A stretch of 39,077 nt of DNA from PVC group bacterium (GCA_945890715.1 CAMDCX010000015.1:1-39077), one strand, 5' to 3'. Counted from the stretch's first letter, positions 23,587-32,448 are shown. The notes: generated by a model from the letters alone, not told the origin. Numbers and translations are program-made.

Positions 23587-26090
23587 ATGACATGAGGCTT
23601 ATTGTGATCCTCGGGTGGCTGGCGTTAGGAGCCGCCGTGACAGGGGTGGCGGAAAATCCTGCCGTGGATCCGTTGATGGTGGCCCAGGTTGCGCTGGAAG
23701 ACGGGTTGTATGACCTGGCCCAGCGGCAAGCCGAAGCCATTTTGAAAGAGAGCCAAGGATCCGCACCGAACCGGGGCGAGGCGATGGTTTTGCTGGCGCG
23801 AGCGCTTCACGGTCAGCGCCGGTTCAAGGATATGATCCAGCGCATTGATGAGACAGGGATCATGACGCCTACGACCCAGTCCGGTGCTCTGGTGTATTGG
23901 CATGCCGTGGCCCAGTATGAGGTGGGGAATGTGCCGGCGGCTCTTTCTGAAATACGGGGATTTCCCTCCCGTTTTCCCGGGAGCGCCTTGATTCCACCCG
24001 CCTCTCGGCTGGAAGCCTGGTGTAACCTCAAGGAAGGCCGGAGTGACGTGGCTCTGGCCGTTTTCGAGCGTTATGATCGCCAGTTCGGGACTACCGGGGA
24101 GGGGGCCGCCAATCTTCTGGACTGGGGACAGGCTCTGCTGGGGGCTGGTAATGCCGCCGGGGCACGGGAGGTTCTGGGGCGATTGGCGAAGCGGACGCCC
24201 GCGACATCCGTTGTCCAGGAGGGCACGCTGTGGCTTGCCAAAGCGCTGGTGGCCGACGGAAAGTGGGAGGCGGCCTGGAACATCCTGAACCTGGCGGCCA
24301 ATGATCCCGCGATGCGGCAGGATCGTCGCGCATTGGCCTGGATGAATTTGAGTGAGGTGAATGCGGCCCAAAGCAATCTCGAGGCGGCCGTGACTTCCGC
24401 GACTCGAAGCATGGAACTTGCGCCGACGACCTATTTAAAAAATCGGGGTCAGGCCTTGCGGGGGCGCTGGTTGCTGAGGCAGGGTAAACTTGCCGAAGGG
24501 GAGTCGATGCTTCGTCCGGTGATAGCCCAGTTGACGGATGACCCGATTTCAGGCGTTTTGCAACTGGAATTGGCGGGAACCTGTCAGGCCATGAGCAAGC
24601 CTGAAAAGGCGGCTGTAGAATACCAATACTACCTTGAAACCTTTACCGATCCGGCGGGACGGCTCCAGGCCTTTCGCGGACGCGGGCTTGCCTTGTGGGC
24701 TCTGCAACGGTACGCCGAGGCCTCTGTGATGTTTGACAAGGCGGCAGGCCTCGTCTCTGATCCTGCGGCTCGTGAGCCACTCCTGGTCAAATCCGCTGAT
24801 GCGCTGTTTGCCAATTCCCAATACAAACTTGCAGGAGCCGCCTATGAACGTATTCTGGCCGCGTTTCCCGCGGGAATGCTGACGACGCAGGTGTTGTTTC
24901 AATACGGGGAGAGTCTGACCCGCCAGTCACAATGGGGCCCTGCCGAAGAAAGATTCAGGGAGTTGATCCGTCGTTATCCCGACAGTCCCCTGGCCGAACG
25001 GGCATTGCTGCGGATTGCGGAACTCAAGGAAGAACAGGGGCCCTCCTTTATGCGAGCGGCCTTGGCGGCCTATTCGGATGTGATGGCCATTTATCCCACG
25101 GGTGCCTTGTTTCCGGAAGCCCTTCATCGCCATGGCCTGGTGGCTTATCAGGTGGGAGAGATTGACACCGCGCTCAAGGATTTTACCCGGGTCGGCACGG
25201 ATTTCCCAACCCATCGCGTGGCGCCGCAGGCCTATTTCATGCGGGGATGGGCACTGTATATGCGCGGCCAGGAAGAGGAGTCGCTGAAGGTTTGTAAGGC
25301 GTTTGTGGTGAGTTACCCGGACAGCGAATGGACGCCCGGTGTTGTGTTCTGGATTGGGGAATATGCCTATAACCATGGACTGTATGCGGAGGCCGAAGCC
25401 CAGTTCCTCATGCTTGCGGAAAAGGTTCCCAAGGATGTCTTGGCGGAAAAGGCCCTGATCTGGGCGGGACGGTCCGCCATGAAACAGAAGGAGTACTTGC
25501 GGGCCGTGGATATCTTCTCCCGGATGGCTCGTGCCTATCCCGGCAGTGAACATATGCCCGAGGCCCGGTTTCTTCAGGGGGATTCCCTGAGCGAACTGGG
25601 TGAATTCTCACGGGCGATCCTGGTGTTCGATGACCTGATTGCCAAGTTCCCCAACAGCACCCTGGTCAGCGCTGCCTGGGGACGACGCGGAGATTGCCAG
25701 TTTACCCTCGGCGCCACGGATCCCCGACGGTATGACGAGGCGATTTCCTCCTATCGTTCCGTTGCCCGGAGTCCGGGAACGACATTTGATTTGGAGCTTC
25801 AGGCGGAGTATAAGATGGGGCGCTGTTATGATAAGCTGGGACGACGCACCGAGGCCTTTGAGCAATATTACAGTTGTGTGGTGGTTCGTTATCTGGCTGG
25901 AAAAGGATCCGCGCCTGCAGCCATCTGGTTCACCAAGGCGGCTTTTTCGGCAGCGGATATTTTAGAGTTGGACAAAAACTGGAAACGCGCCGTCAAGGTG
26001 CTGGAGCGTGTGGTGAATGCACGGGTTCCCGCCAGCGATGACGCCCGAAAACGGATTGATCAGATCCGGACCGAGCATTGGGTCTGGTAA
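23583..26090 (+). CDS. Large exported TPR-repeat protein
   Basis: 835 residues from ATG 23583 (ATGA overlap with uvrA; ATG 23592 is an alternative). A signal peptide is clear (MRLIVILGWLALGAAVTGVA, cut before ENPAVDP). Nearly all the rest is made of tetratricopeptide-like helical pairs with recurring A-x-x-x-Y/F patterns, for example FSRMARAYPGSEHMPEARF, DLIAKFPNSTL, RFRELIRRYPDSPLAERALL. The FP-S-x-L/A-P-A-A turn is typical of YbgF/CpoB and BamD-like proteins. It precedes tolQ/exbD/tonB-like genes, so it probably acts in the periplasm as scaffold for the envelope complex, as CpoB does for Tol-Pal but much longer. Precise role unknown. Confidence 0.7.
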   Translation: MNDMRLIVILGWLALGAAVTGVAENPAVDPLMVAQVALEDGLYDLAQRQAEAILKESQGSAPNRGEAMVLLARALHGQRRFKDMIQRIDETGIMTPTTQSGALVYWHAVAQYEVGNVPAALSEIRGFPSRFPGSALIPPASRLEAWCNLKEGRSDVALAVFERYDRQFGTTGEGAANLLDWGQALLGAGNAAGAREVLGRLAKRTPATSVVQEGTLWLAKALVADGKWEAAWNILNLAANDPAMRQDRRALAWMNLSEVNAAQSNLEAAVTSATRSMELAPTTYLKNRGQALRGRWLLRQGKLAEGESMLRPVIAQLTDDPISGVLQLELAGTCQAMSKPEKAAVEYQYYLETFTDPAGRLQAFRGRGLALWALQRYAEASVMFDKAAGLVSDPAAREPLLVKSADALFANSQYKLAGAAYERILAAFPAGMLTTQVLFQYGESLTRQSQWGPAEERFRELIRRYPDSPLAERALLRIAELKEEQGPSFMRAALAAYSDVMAIYPTGALFPEALHRHGLVAYQVGEIDTALKDFTRVGTDFPTHRVAPQAYFMRGWALYMRGQEEESLKVCKAFVVSYPDSEWTPGVVFWIGEYAYNHGLYAEAEAQFLMLAEKVPKDVLAEKALIWAGRSAMKQKEYLRAVDIFSRMARAYPGSEHMPEARFLQGDSLSELGEFSRAILVFDDLIAKFPNSTLVSAAWGRRGDCQFTLGATDPRRYDEAISSYRSVARSPGTTFDLELQAEYKMGRCYDKLGRRTEAFEQYYSCVVVRYLAGKGSAPAAIWFTKAAFSAADILELDKNWKRAVKVLERVVNARVPASDDARKRIDQIRTEHWVW

Positions 26091-26100
26091 GAGGTGGCTT

Positions 26101-26745
26101 ATGTTTGAACTGTTGCGACAAGGGGGATTGATTGCCTGGATCATCATGGGATGCGGCGTGGCCGCCTTGATCCTTTTTTTGGAACGGCTTTTGAGTCTAC
26201 ACCGGGCCCGGATCAAGTCGGAGGATTTTATCATCGGTATTTGCAACAATCTTCGCCGCGGGAATGTGAATGAAGCCCTGGCCATCTGTGACGACACCCC
26301 CGGTCCCGTGGCGGTCATTGTGCGGGCCGCCATTTTAAACCGGCAGGCGGATAAGGAATCCATCCGAACGGCCATTGAGAACGCCGGACGGACGGAAATC
26401 TCCCGCATGGAACGGCGCTTATCGCTTCTGGCAACCGTGGCTCAGGTGGCTCCGATTTTTGGGCTTCTGGGCACCGTTCTGGGGCTGATCAAGTCCTTGC
26501 AGGCGATGAAGCTGGCGGCTCCTCTGGTTCAACCGGTCGATGTGATGTCCGGTCTGATGCAGGCGTTAGTGACCACGGCGGTCGGGCTGGCGGTGGCGGC
26601 TCCCTGTTACATTGCCTTCAGTTTCCTGGTCGGGAAAGTGGAGAAGATTGTGATCGATATGGAGCGATCCGCGTCCGATCTGATTGCCTTTCTCGCGGGG
26701 ACCCCGATTGTCCGCGATGAGCCGGTTCCGGAGAAGGACGAATGA
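26101..26745 (+). CDS. MotA/TolQ/ExbB proton channel family protein
   Basis: 214 residues from ATG 26101 with AGAGG upstream. Three membrane spans: GGLIAWIIMGCGVAALILFL near the start, LATVAQVAPIFGLLGTVLGL at about 110-130 and LVTTAVGLAVAAPCYIAFSF at about 157-178. The GLLGTVLGLI and VTTAVGLA blocks with their conserved threonines are the channel signature of ExbB/TolQ. Forms a pentamer around two ExbD/TolR helices in the inner membrane and uses proton flow to drive an outer-membrane link. The next gene overlaps by ATGA, supporting one complex. ExbB and TolQ cannot be told apart here. Confidence 0.9.
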   Translation: MFELLRQGGLIAWIIMGCGVAALILFLERLLSLHRARIKSEDFIIGICNNLRRGNVNEALAICDDTPGPVAVIVRAAILNRQADKESIRTAIENAGRTEISRMERRLSLLATVAQVAPIFGLLGTVLGLIKSLQAMKLAAPLVQPVDVMSGLMQALVTTAVGLAVAAPCYIAFSFLVGKVEKIVIDMERSASDLIAFLAGTPIVRDEPVPEKDE

Positions 26746-27242
26746 TCAAGCGCGAGAATCCCAAGATGATCGGATGGACGGTACAGGGGTTTCGGCATTA
26801 CCGGCCTGTCAACCGCCTGGATCAAGGGCTCGTGATGGCCGTGCCGTGGGTGAGTTTTGTCTTGTTGGTTTCGGCTTATCTGTATTTCCTGGCTCCGAAC
26901 GTCTTGCAACCCGGGGTGGTCATTCAGCTTCCGGAAATATCCTTCACCGATGGTCGCCATTATGGCCACACCATTGCGGTGCTGTCCTTGCCGATGGCGG
27001 GACGTGCCGACCGGGATGAGCTTTTTTTCTTTGATGACCAACGTTATCTGGGCCGGGAAGCCTCCGAAATGGATGCTCTGCGTGCAGCCCTGGCGACGGC
27101 GTGGAGTCAGAAGCCGAACCTGCCCTTGATCATTGAGGCGGATCGCATGGTGCGACACGATACGATTGTGAAGCTGTTTGATATGGCCTCGGAAGCCGGT
27201 TTCCGTGAAGTGAACCTGGCAACGCGTCCCCCGGAAAGGTGA
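26742..27242 (+). CDS. ExbD/TolR family protein lacking the membrane aspartate
   Basis: 166 residues; ATG overlaps the tolQ-like stop. One membrane span (about 29-50) and a periplasmic domain ending in LPLIIEADRMVRHDTIVKLF and GFREVNLATRP, the classic ExbD/TolR fold. The span reads VPWVSFVLLVSAYLYFLAP. Set against the family pattern TPLVDVxLVLLIFFMVTAP, the Asp that carries protons (D25 in E. coli ExbD) is Ser38 here; the only nearby acid is D27 at the membrane edge. Residues 1-28 carry a longer, basic N-terminus than usual. Either the proton path is different, or the complex is passive. Clear family member otherwise. Confidence 0.8.
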   Translation: MIKRENPKMIGWTVQGFRHYRPVNRLDQGLVMAVPWVSFVLLVSAYLYFLAPNVLQPGVVIQLPEISFTDGRHYGHTIAVLSLPMAGRADRDELFFFDDQRYLGREASEMDALRAALATAWSQKPNLPLIIEADRMVRHDTIVKLFDMASEAGFREVNLATRPPER

Positions 27243-27997
27243 TGGTTGTGTCCAATCCCTATGTCATACCAATGCCGTGGAAAAACCTGATGCTGGTGCT
27301 TGGAGGCGGGGTGGCGTTGTGGATTCTGCCCTGGCTGGCCTGGCCGCATGGGACGCTTTCGACGGGGCGAGATCCGCTTCGTAAGCCGCCGGTGTTCCGG
27401 TATCTCAGGACGATTCAGGGACTGGAGGGGTCAGCGTGGTCGCCTGTATTGATGCCATTGCCGACGGCGGACGGATTTAGTAAAAAGGCTGCCATTCATG
27501 AGATGTCTCAGAAAAGTTCGGGGTCGGTTCTGAAACCACGGACATTGGAGCCTTTGTATCTGGAAATGAAACCGGCGCCCGTGGCCTCCTTAACCGGGAA
27601 TGGAATCGCGTCCTTGGAGACTCCTGGGTTTGATCCTGAGCGTCTCAATCCGGTTGTTTTTTCGCGGGTGGCGACAGGGCAGGGAACGGGCGTCCAGGTT
27701 GAGGTCGCGAACGGGCTGAAAGCCCGCAACTTCGATGCCCCTGAATTGAGGGGCCTGACGCTTCCGACGACGAAGTTAAACGCGATTTTCGTCACGGCAT
27801 TGATCGAGATTGACCGGAGGGGCGGTGTAACGCATGTTTTTCTGGAGCAGCCCAGCGGCATTGCGGCTTTGGATTCCTCTCTTGTGAGGGGGTTGCGGGC
27901 CGGGAGAGGCGATCCGGGAGAGCGTCCGGCTGAGGGAGCCCTCAGGATCGTTATTTGGAAAGGGGATCAAGGAGAGGATGAACAACATGGACATTAA
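27242..27997 (+). CDS. TonB-like protein, C-terminal domain-containing
   Basis: 251 residues from ATG 27242, which overlaps the exbD-like stop (TGATG); AAAGG lies just upstream. One N-terminal membrane anchor (LMLVLGGGVALWILPWLAWP), a long low-structure middle, and a C-terminal block ALIEIDRRGGVTHVFLEQPS-GIAALDSSLVRGLRAGR that matches the TonB C-terminal fold. In TonB/TolA-type systems this part spans the periplasm and pulls on outer-membrane partners. The middle lacks the usual Pro-Glu/Pro-Lys repeats, so reach may be shorter. The conclusion is based on order (tolQ, exbD, this) plus the C-terminal motif. Confidence 0.6.
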   Translation: MVVSNPYVIPMPWKNLMLVLGGGVALWILPWLAWPHGTLSTGRDPLRKPPVFRYLRTIQGLEGSAWSPVLMPLPTADGFSKKAAIHEMSQKSSGSVLKPRTLEPLYLEMKPAPVASLTGNGIASLETPGFDPERLNPVVFSRVATGQGTGVQVEVANGLKARNFDAPELRGLTLPTTKLNAIFVTALIEIDRRGGVTHVFLEQPSGIAALDSSLVRGLRAGRGDPGERPAEGALRIVIWKGDQGEDEQHGH

Positions 27998-29285
27998 AAT
28001 TGAAAAGTGGGCGCCAGACAAGCCGAACAGTGTTGTCGCCTCATTCCTCAAACGGCCTGCGTTCGAGCCCGTGGCTGAAAACACGGCCCGAGAAGCTCTT
28101 GAAAATATCCGGCTCAACGGCGATGTCGCCGTCCTGAAGTACATCCAGGATTATGATGGGGTTTCCCTTAAGGTGTCGGATTTGCGAGTCACTCAGGCGG
28201 AACTGTCTGAGGCGCGTGATACGGTGGATCCCCAATTTCGGAACGCCGCGCGGGAAGCCTATAAGCGGGTTATCACCTTTTCGCGGGCCGGCATGAAAAA
28301 AGATTGGAAGATTTTCAGTCCCAAGGGCGGTGAATTGGGCGAGCAGTTTGTTCCGTTTGACCGGGTGGGGGTGTATATCCCCGGCGGGCAGGCTCCTTTG
28401 GTGTCATCGGTTTTCATGACCGTGACCCTGGCCAAGGTGGCTGGCGTTCAGGAAATTGTGGTGTGTACGCCCTCCGATAGCACCGGGCGCGTGAATCCCT
28501 ATATTCTTTTTGCCCTGGAGATGGCGGGAGCCACGGAAATTTACCGGGTGGGCGGTATTCAGGCGATCGGGATGATGGCTTACGGCACCAAGACTGTGCG
28601 CAAAGTTCAGAAGATTGTGGGGCCCGGCGGCGCCTATGTCACGGCGGCCAAGAAGTTGGTCTATGGGGATGTGGCCCTGGATCTGGTGGCGGGTCCGAGT
28701 GAAATTGCCATTTTGGCGGATGAAACCGCGCCGCCGGAGTGTGTGGCCGCAGACCTGCTGTCCCAGGCCGAGCATGGAACCGGCCACGAGAAGGCCCTGC
28801 TGGTCACCAACTCGGCCGCGTTGGCCAACAAAGTGTGTGATCAATTGCTGAAACAGGCGGCGACCCTCAGTCGCAAACAGGCTGTCCTCAAGGTGCTGGA
28901 GAAGGGGACTCTTGTGGTCGTTGTGAATACGATCGGGGATGGGATGGAACTGTGCAATCAGTTTGCCCCGGAACACCTTGAAATCATGGTGAGGGAGCCC
29001 CGGAACTGGCTGCGTAAGGTTCGGGCCGCAGGCGCCGTGTTTGTCGGGGTCTGGACGCCCGAATCGGCCGGGGATTTTGTGGCCGGACCCAGCCATGTCC
29101 TTCCCACGGGCGGGACGGCGACGATGTTCTCGGGATTGACGGTGGATGATTTCCGGAGACGGACCAGTTTTATGGCCTTTACCCGTGCCGACTTGCAGGA
29201 GACGCTTCCTGTGATTGAGGCGTTTGGTCGGGTTGAAGGATTGGATGCCCACGCGAAGGCCGCCCGAATGAGGTTTGAAGTATGA
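27978..29285 (+). CDS. hisD: Histidinol dehydrogenase
   Basis: 435 residues. Start ATG 27978 lies inside the end of the tonB-like gene (20-bp overlap) with AAGGAG 3 nt ahead; ATG 27987 is the alternative. Family blocks: FDRVGVYIPGGQAPLVSSVF, GGIQAIGMMAYGT, LVAGPSEIAILAD, DLLSQAEHGTGHEKALLVT (zinc and catalytic His) and QFAPEHLEIMV, with GPSHVLPTGGTATMFSGLTV near the end. Catalyses the last two steps of histidine synthesis, NAD-dependent oxidation of histidinol to histidine. Heads a hisDCBA run joined by ATGA overlaps. Confidence 0.95.
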   Translation: MNNMDIKIEKWAPDKPNSVVASFLKRPAFEPVAENTAREALENIRLNGDVAVLKYIQDYDGVSLKVSDLRVTQAELSEARDTVDPQFRNAAREAYKRVITFSRAGMKKDWKIFSPKGGELGEQFVPFDRVGVYIPGGQAPLVSSVFMTVTLAKVAGVQEIVVCTPSDSTGRVNPYILFALEMAGATEIYRVGGIQAIGMMAYGTKTVRKVQKIVGPGGAYVTAAKKLVYGDVALDLVAGPSEIAILADETAPPECVAADLLSQAEHGTGHEKALLVTNSAALANKVCDQLLKQAATLSRKQAVLKVLEKGTLVVVVNTIGDGMELCNQFAPEHLEIMVREPRNWLRKVRAAGAVFVGVWTPESAGDFVAGPSHVLPTGGTATMFSGLTVDDFRRRTSFMAFTRADLQETLPVIEAFGRVEGLDAHAKAARMRFEV

Positions 29286-30328
29286 TGAACAATCCATTGA
29301 TCAGAAAATCGGTTCGAACCCTGGAGGCCTACACGCCGGGCGAACAGCCCCGGCGGCCGGGGTTGGTCAAACTGAATACCAACGAAAATCCCTATCCGCC
29401 CTCGCCCTGGGTGGCGGAGGCCCTGACCGCGTTGCCGGTTGAGACGTTGCGGCTTTATCCCGATCCGGCAAGCACCGGATTGAGGCAGACGATTGCCGAC
29501 CTGCACGAAGTGGGACTGGATCAGGTGTTTGCCGGAAATGGTTCGGATGAAATTCTGGCATTGTGTACCCGTGCCTTTGTGGAGGATGACGGAACCATTG
29601 GCTATTTTATGCCGTCCTACTCGCTGTATCCGGTGTTGGCGGCGATACGCGCCGTGCGCGGCGTGGCGTCTGAGTTGACGGAGTCTTTTGAGTGGCCCGC
29701 CCGTGATCCGGAGCCGGCTTCCCTGTTTTTTCTGACGAACCCGAATGCGCCAACCAGTATGCAGTTTCCGAAGGGAAAGATCAGCGCATTCTGCAAGCGT
29801 TTTTCAGGCGTGGTGCTGGTGGATGAGGCGTATGTGGATTTCGCACGGGAGAGTTGCCTGGATCTGGCGAAAACAAGGCCGAACGTGCTTGTGATGCGCA
29901 CGATGTCAAAATCCTATTCGCTGGCCGGGATTCGCTGCGGGTATGTGGTGGGGCCTGAGCCGTTGATTTCCGCCTTGTTCAAGATCAAGGATTCCTACAA
30001 CCTGAACCGGCTGACCCAGGTTGCCGCCACAGCGGCGCTTAAGGATCAGGCGTCCATGCGGGAGAATGCGGAACGGATCAAGGCGACCCGGGGGCGACTC
30101 TCCACTGAATTGGAAAAGCTTGGATTTACGGTTTCTCCCTCTGAGGCGAACTTTCTCTGGGCGAAACCCGGCCGCCAGACCGCGGGAGCGCTTTTTGAGG
30201 CGTTAAAGGCCGAAGGGATCCTGATCCGGTATTTTCCGGGGGAGCGGACCGGCGACCATGTTCGGATTACCGTCGGAACGGATGAGGAAGTGGATCGGTT
30301 GTTAGAAGTTTTGGGAGGACTGATATGA
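29282..30328 (+). CDS. hisC: Histidinol-phosphate aminotransferase
   Basis: 348 residues; ATG overlaps the hisD stop. PLP aminotransferase fold I: LVKLNTNENPYPPSPWVAEA at the start, the cofactor lysine in MRTMSKSYSLAGIRCGYVVG, D of LVDEAYVDF, and the C-terminal VRITVGTDEEVDRLLEVL. Converts imidazole-acetol phosphate to histidinol phosphate. Length and motifs are usual for the short HisC group. The operon position confirms the substrate, which motifs alone could not. Confidence 0.93.
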   Translation: MMNNPLIRKSVRTLEAYTPGEQPRRPGLVKLNTNENPYPPSPWVAEALTALPVETLRLYPDPASTGLRQTIADLHEVGLDQVFAGNGSDEILALCTRAFVEDDGTIGYFMPSYSLYPVLAAIRAVRGVASELTESFEWPARDPEPASLFFLTNPNAPTSMQFPKGKISAFCKRFSGVVLVDEAYVDFARESCLDLAKTRPNVLVMRTMSKSYSLAGIRCGYVVGPEPLISALFKIKDSYNLNRLTQVAATAALKDQASMRENAERIKATRGRLSTELEKLGFTVSPSEANFLWAKPGRQTAGALFEALKAEGILIRYFPGERTGDHVRITVGTDEEVDRLLEVLGGLI

Positions 30329-30915
30329 AAAAACGGATGGCAACGGTGGCGCGTAAGACGCGTGAGACGGATATCAAGGTGGCCTTGACGATCGACGGGA
30401 AGGGCGTCAGTAGCGTGGAAACAGGAATGCCCTTCCTGAATCACATGCTCGAGCTTTTTTCAAAGCACTCCCTGATGGACTTGACGGTGAAGGCGACGGG
30501 CGACCTGGAGGTGGACTATCATCATACGGTTGAGGATCTCGGTCTTGTGTTGGGAGATGCCCTTGATCAGGCGCTGGGCGATCGTCAAGGCATTGTCCGG
30601 TACGGGTGGTCCTACATTCCGATGGATGACGCGCTCAGCCGGGCTGTTGTGGATCTGGGAGGACGACCCTACCTGGTCTATGAGGTGGCCAACCGAACCC
30701 GGAAGATCCGGGATTTCAATTTGATCCTGATTCGGGAATTTTTTCAGGCCTTTACCGTGAAAGCCCGCCTGAATCTTCACATTGCCCAGCTTTACGGTCA
30801 GGAACCCCATCACGCCTACGAGGCAATTTTCAAGGCCGTGGCGCGGGCACTGGGCGAAGCCTGCCGCAGGGATTCCCGTGTCTGCGGAGTCCCCTCAAGT
30901 AAAGGGGCCATTTGA
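30325..30915 (+). CDS. hisB: Imidazoleglycerol-phosphate dehydratase
   Basis: 196 residues; ATG overlaps the hisC stop. The two manganese-binding His clusters are present: MPFLNHMLELFSKHSLMDL (normally FFDHML, here FLNHML) and VDYHHTVEDLGLVLGDAL, with the later LYGQEPHHAYEAIFKAVARA. Dehydrates imidazole-glycerol phosphate. It is the stand-alone dehydratase without the phosphatase domain of E. coli HisB, so histidinol-phosphate phosphatase must be elsewhere. Confidence 0.95.
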   Translation: MKKRMATVARKTRETDIKVALTIDGKGVSSVETGMPFLNHMLELFSKHSLMDLTVKATGDLEVDYHHTVEDLGLVLGDALDQALGDRQGIVRYGWSYIPMDDALSRAVVDLGGRPYLVYEVANRTRKIRDFNLILIREFFQAFTVKARLNLHIAQLYGQEPHHAYEAIFKAVARALGEACRRDSRVCGVPSSKGAI

Positions 30916-30931
30916 GGCACTGGGGCAGACC

Positions 30932-31657
30932 ATGATAAAGATTTATCCGGCGATTGATTTGAAGGATGGGAAATGCGTCCGGTTGCGGCAGGGACGCGCC
31001 GACGCCGTGACGGTGTATTCAGAGGATCCCGTAGCGATGGCCCGGCACTGGGCGGAGGCGGGCGGGGATTGGCTTCATGTGGTGGATTTGGACGGCGCTT
31101 TTGCCGGACATCCCGTTCATCATGATGTTGTGCGTGAGATCGTTGCCGCCATCCCGATACCGGTTGAGTTCGGCGGAGGGCTCCGCACCGATGAGGATAT
31201 CCGACTCATGCTGGAAGCGGGTGTACGGCGCGTCGTACTGGGGACGCGAGCCTGCGCCGACCCTGATGCCCTTGCGGCCTTGGTGCAGCAGTTCGGGGAT
31301 CGCCTGGCCGTCGGGATTGATGCGCGTAATGGTCGGGTTCAGGTCAAAGGCTGGGTCGAGACGACGGATACCCTTGCTGTGGATCTGGCCAGGCGGGTCT
31401 CGGAACTGGGAGTGAGCACCCTTATCTACACGGATACCGCCACGGATGGAATGTTGACAGGACCGAATATCGAGGGGGTCCGCGCTCTGTGTCGCGCTGT
31501 CAAGGCGAAGGTTATCGCCTCCGGTGGAATTTCGACCTGCCAGGATATTGTCGCACTGGCCGCGCTGAATCTCCCCAATCTGGATGGAGTCATTGTGGGA
31601 AAGGCTTTGTACGAGGGAGCGGTCACCATCCCCGGCATGAAGGCGGCTCTCGTATAA
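30932..31657 (+). CDS. hisA: ProFAR isomerase (HisA)
   Basis: 241 residues from ATG 30932, 16 bp after hisB. A (beta-alpha)8 barrel with the duplicated half-barrel phosphate sites (VEFGGGLRTDEDI and VIASGGISTCQDI), catalytic Asp8 in IYPAIDLKDGKCVRL and the second Asp in LIYTDTATDGMLTGPN. Converts ProFAR to PRFAR. Normally hisH sits between hisB and hisA and hisF follows; neither is here. Distinguished from HisF by the start (IYPAIDLKDGKCVR) and the TDGML block. Confidence 0.93.
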   Translation: MIKIYPAIDLKDGKCVRLRQGRADAVTVYSEDPVAMARHWAEAGGDWLHVVDLDGAFAGHPVHHDVVREIVAAIPIPVEFGGGLRTDEDIRLMLEAGVRRVVLGTRACADPDALAALVQQFGDRLAVGIDARNGRVQVKGWVETTDTLAVDLARRVSELGVSTLIYTDTATDGMLTGPNIEGVRALCRAVKAKVIASGGISTCQDIVALAALNLPNLDGVIVGKALYEGAVTIPGMKAALV

Positions 31658-31667
31658 AGGAGACAGC

Positions 31668-32402
31668 ATGAATCTTCGAGGAAAGACGGCATTGGTCACG
31701 GGCGGAGCGGTTCGGATCGGGAGGGCGGTTTGTGAAGCCCTTGCCGTGGAAGGCTGCCATGTGGTTATCCATTGCAGCCGTTCTGTCCAGGCGGCCGAAC
31801 AGCTTGCGCGGAGGCTGCGAGGGCTTGAGGTCAAAGCCTGGGTCGTGAAGGAAGCGATCGACTCCGAGGCGGATTGCCGGTCTTTGATGGCCGAAGCGTT
31901 GAAGCAGGCGGGGGGGCTGGATATCCTGGTGAACAATGCGGCCGTATTTCATAAAACCCGGTTGAAAGCCGTGACGGAGCAAAAACTGAAGATGGAGTTC
32001 GGGATCAATCTTTTTGCTCCTATTTTGTTGACGCGATTGTTTGCCGAGCAGGCCGAAAAGGGAGCGGTGGTAAACTTGCTGGATCGCCGGATCAAGGCCA
32101 ATGATGTCGACTGCCTTCCCTACTCGTTGTCGAAAAAAGCCCTGGCGTCCTTCACTGAGGAGGCGGCGCTGGCGCTGGCCCCTGAGTTCACCGTGAATGC
32201 GGTGGCACCGGGCCCGGTCCTTCCACCCCCGGGAAAAGGTGCGCCGTATCTTCATGAGCGTGCCGGTTTGATTCCCCTCAAGTGCCGTATTACCCCGTAC
32301 GATATTGCCGCAGGCGTTGTCCAGCTTCTCAAGCTCGAGGGCGTGACAGGGCAGACCTTGTTTATGGATGGGGGTCAGCATCTTCTGGGTAACGGAGTTT
32401 GA
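31668..32402 (+). CDS. Pteridine-reductase-like short-chain dehydrogenase
   Basis: 244 residues, 10 bp after hisA, with AAGGAGACAGC ahead of ATG 31668. Rossmann start TALVTGGAVRIGRAV, NNAA at 90, catalytic Tyr152 and Lys156 (YSLSKKAL). The motif TGGxxRIG and Asp139 in VVNLLDRR, where most SDRs have a catalytic Ser, are features of pteridine reductase 1 and FolM. A role in reducing dihydropterins or dihydrofolate is plausible but inferred. It sits between histidine genes and pcnB, with overlapping-operon spacing, so it is co-transcribed. Confidence 0.7.
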   Translation: MNLRGKTALVTGGAVRIGRAVCEALAVEGCHVVIHCSRSVQAAEQLARRLRGLEVKAWVVKEAIDSEADCRSLMAEALKQAGGLDILVNNAAVFHKTRLKAVTEQKLKMEFGINLFAPILLTRLFAEQAEKGAVVNLLDRRIKANDVDCLPYSLSKKALASFTEEAALALAPEFTVNAVAPGPVLPPPGKGAPYLHERAGLIPLKCRITPYDIAAGVVQLLKLEGVTGQTLFMDGGQHLLGNGV

Positions 32403-32448
32403 CAAGAGGCTGTTCGGGTGCGAAAATAATGGTTTTTAAGGAATAAGT

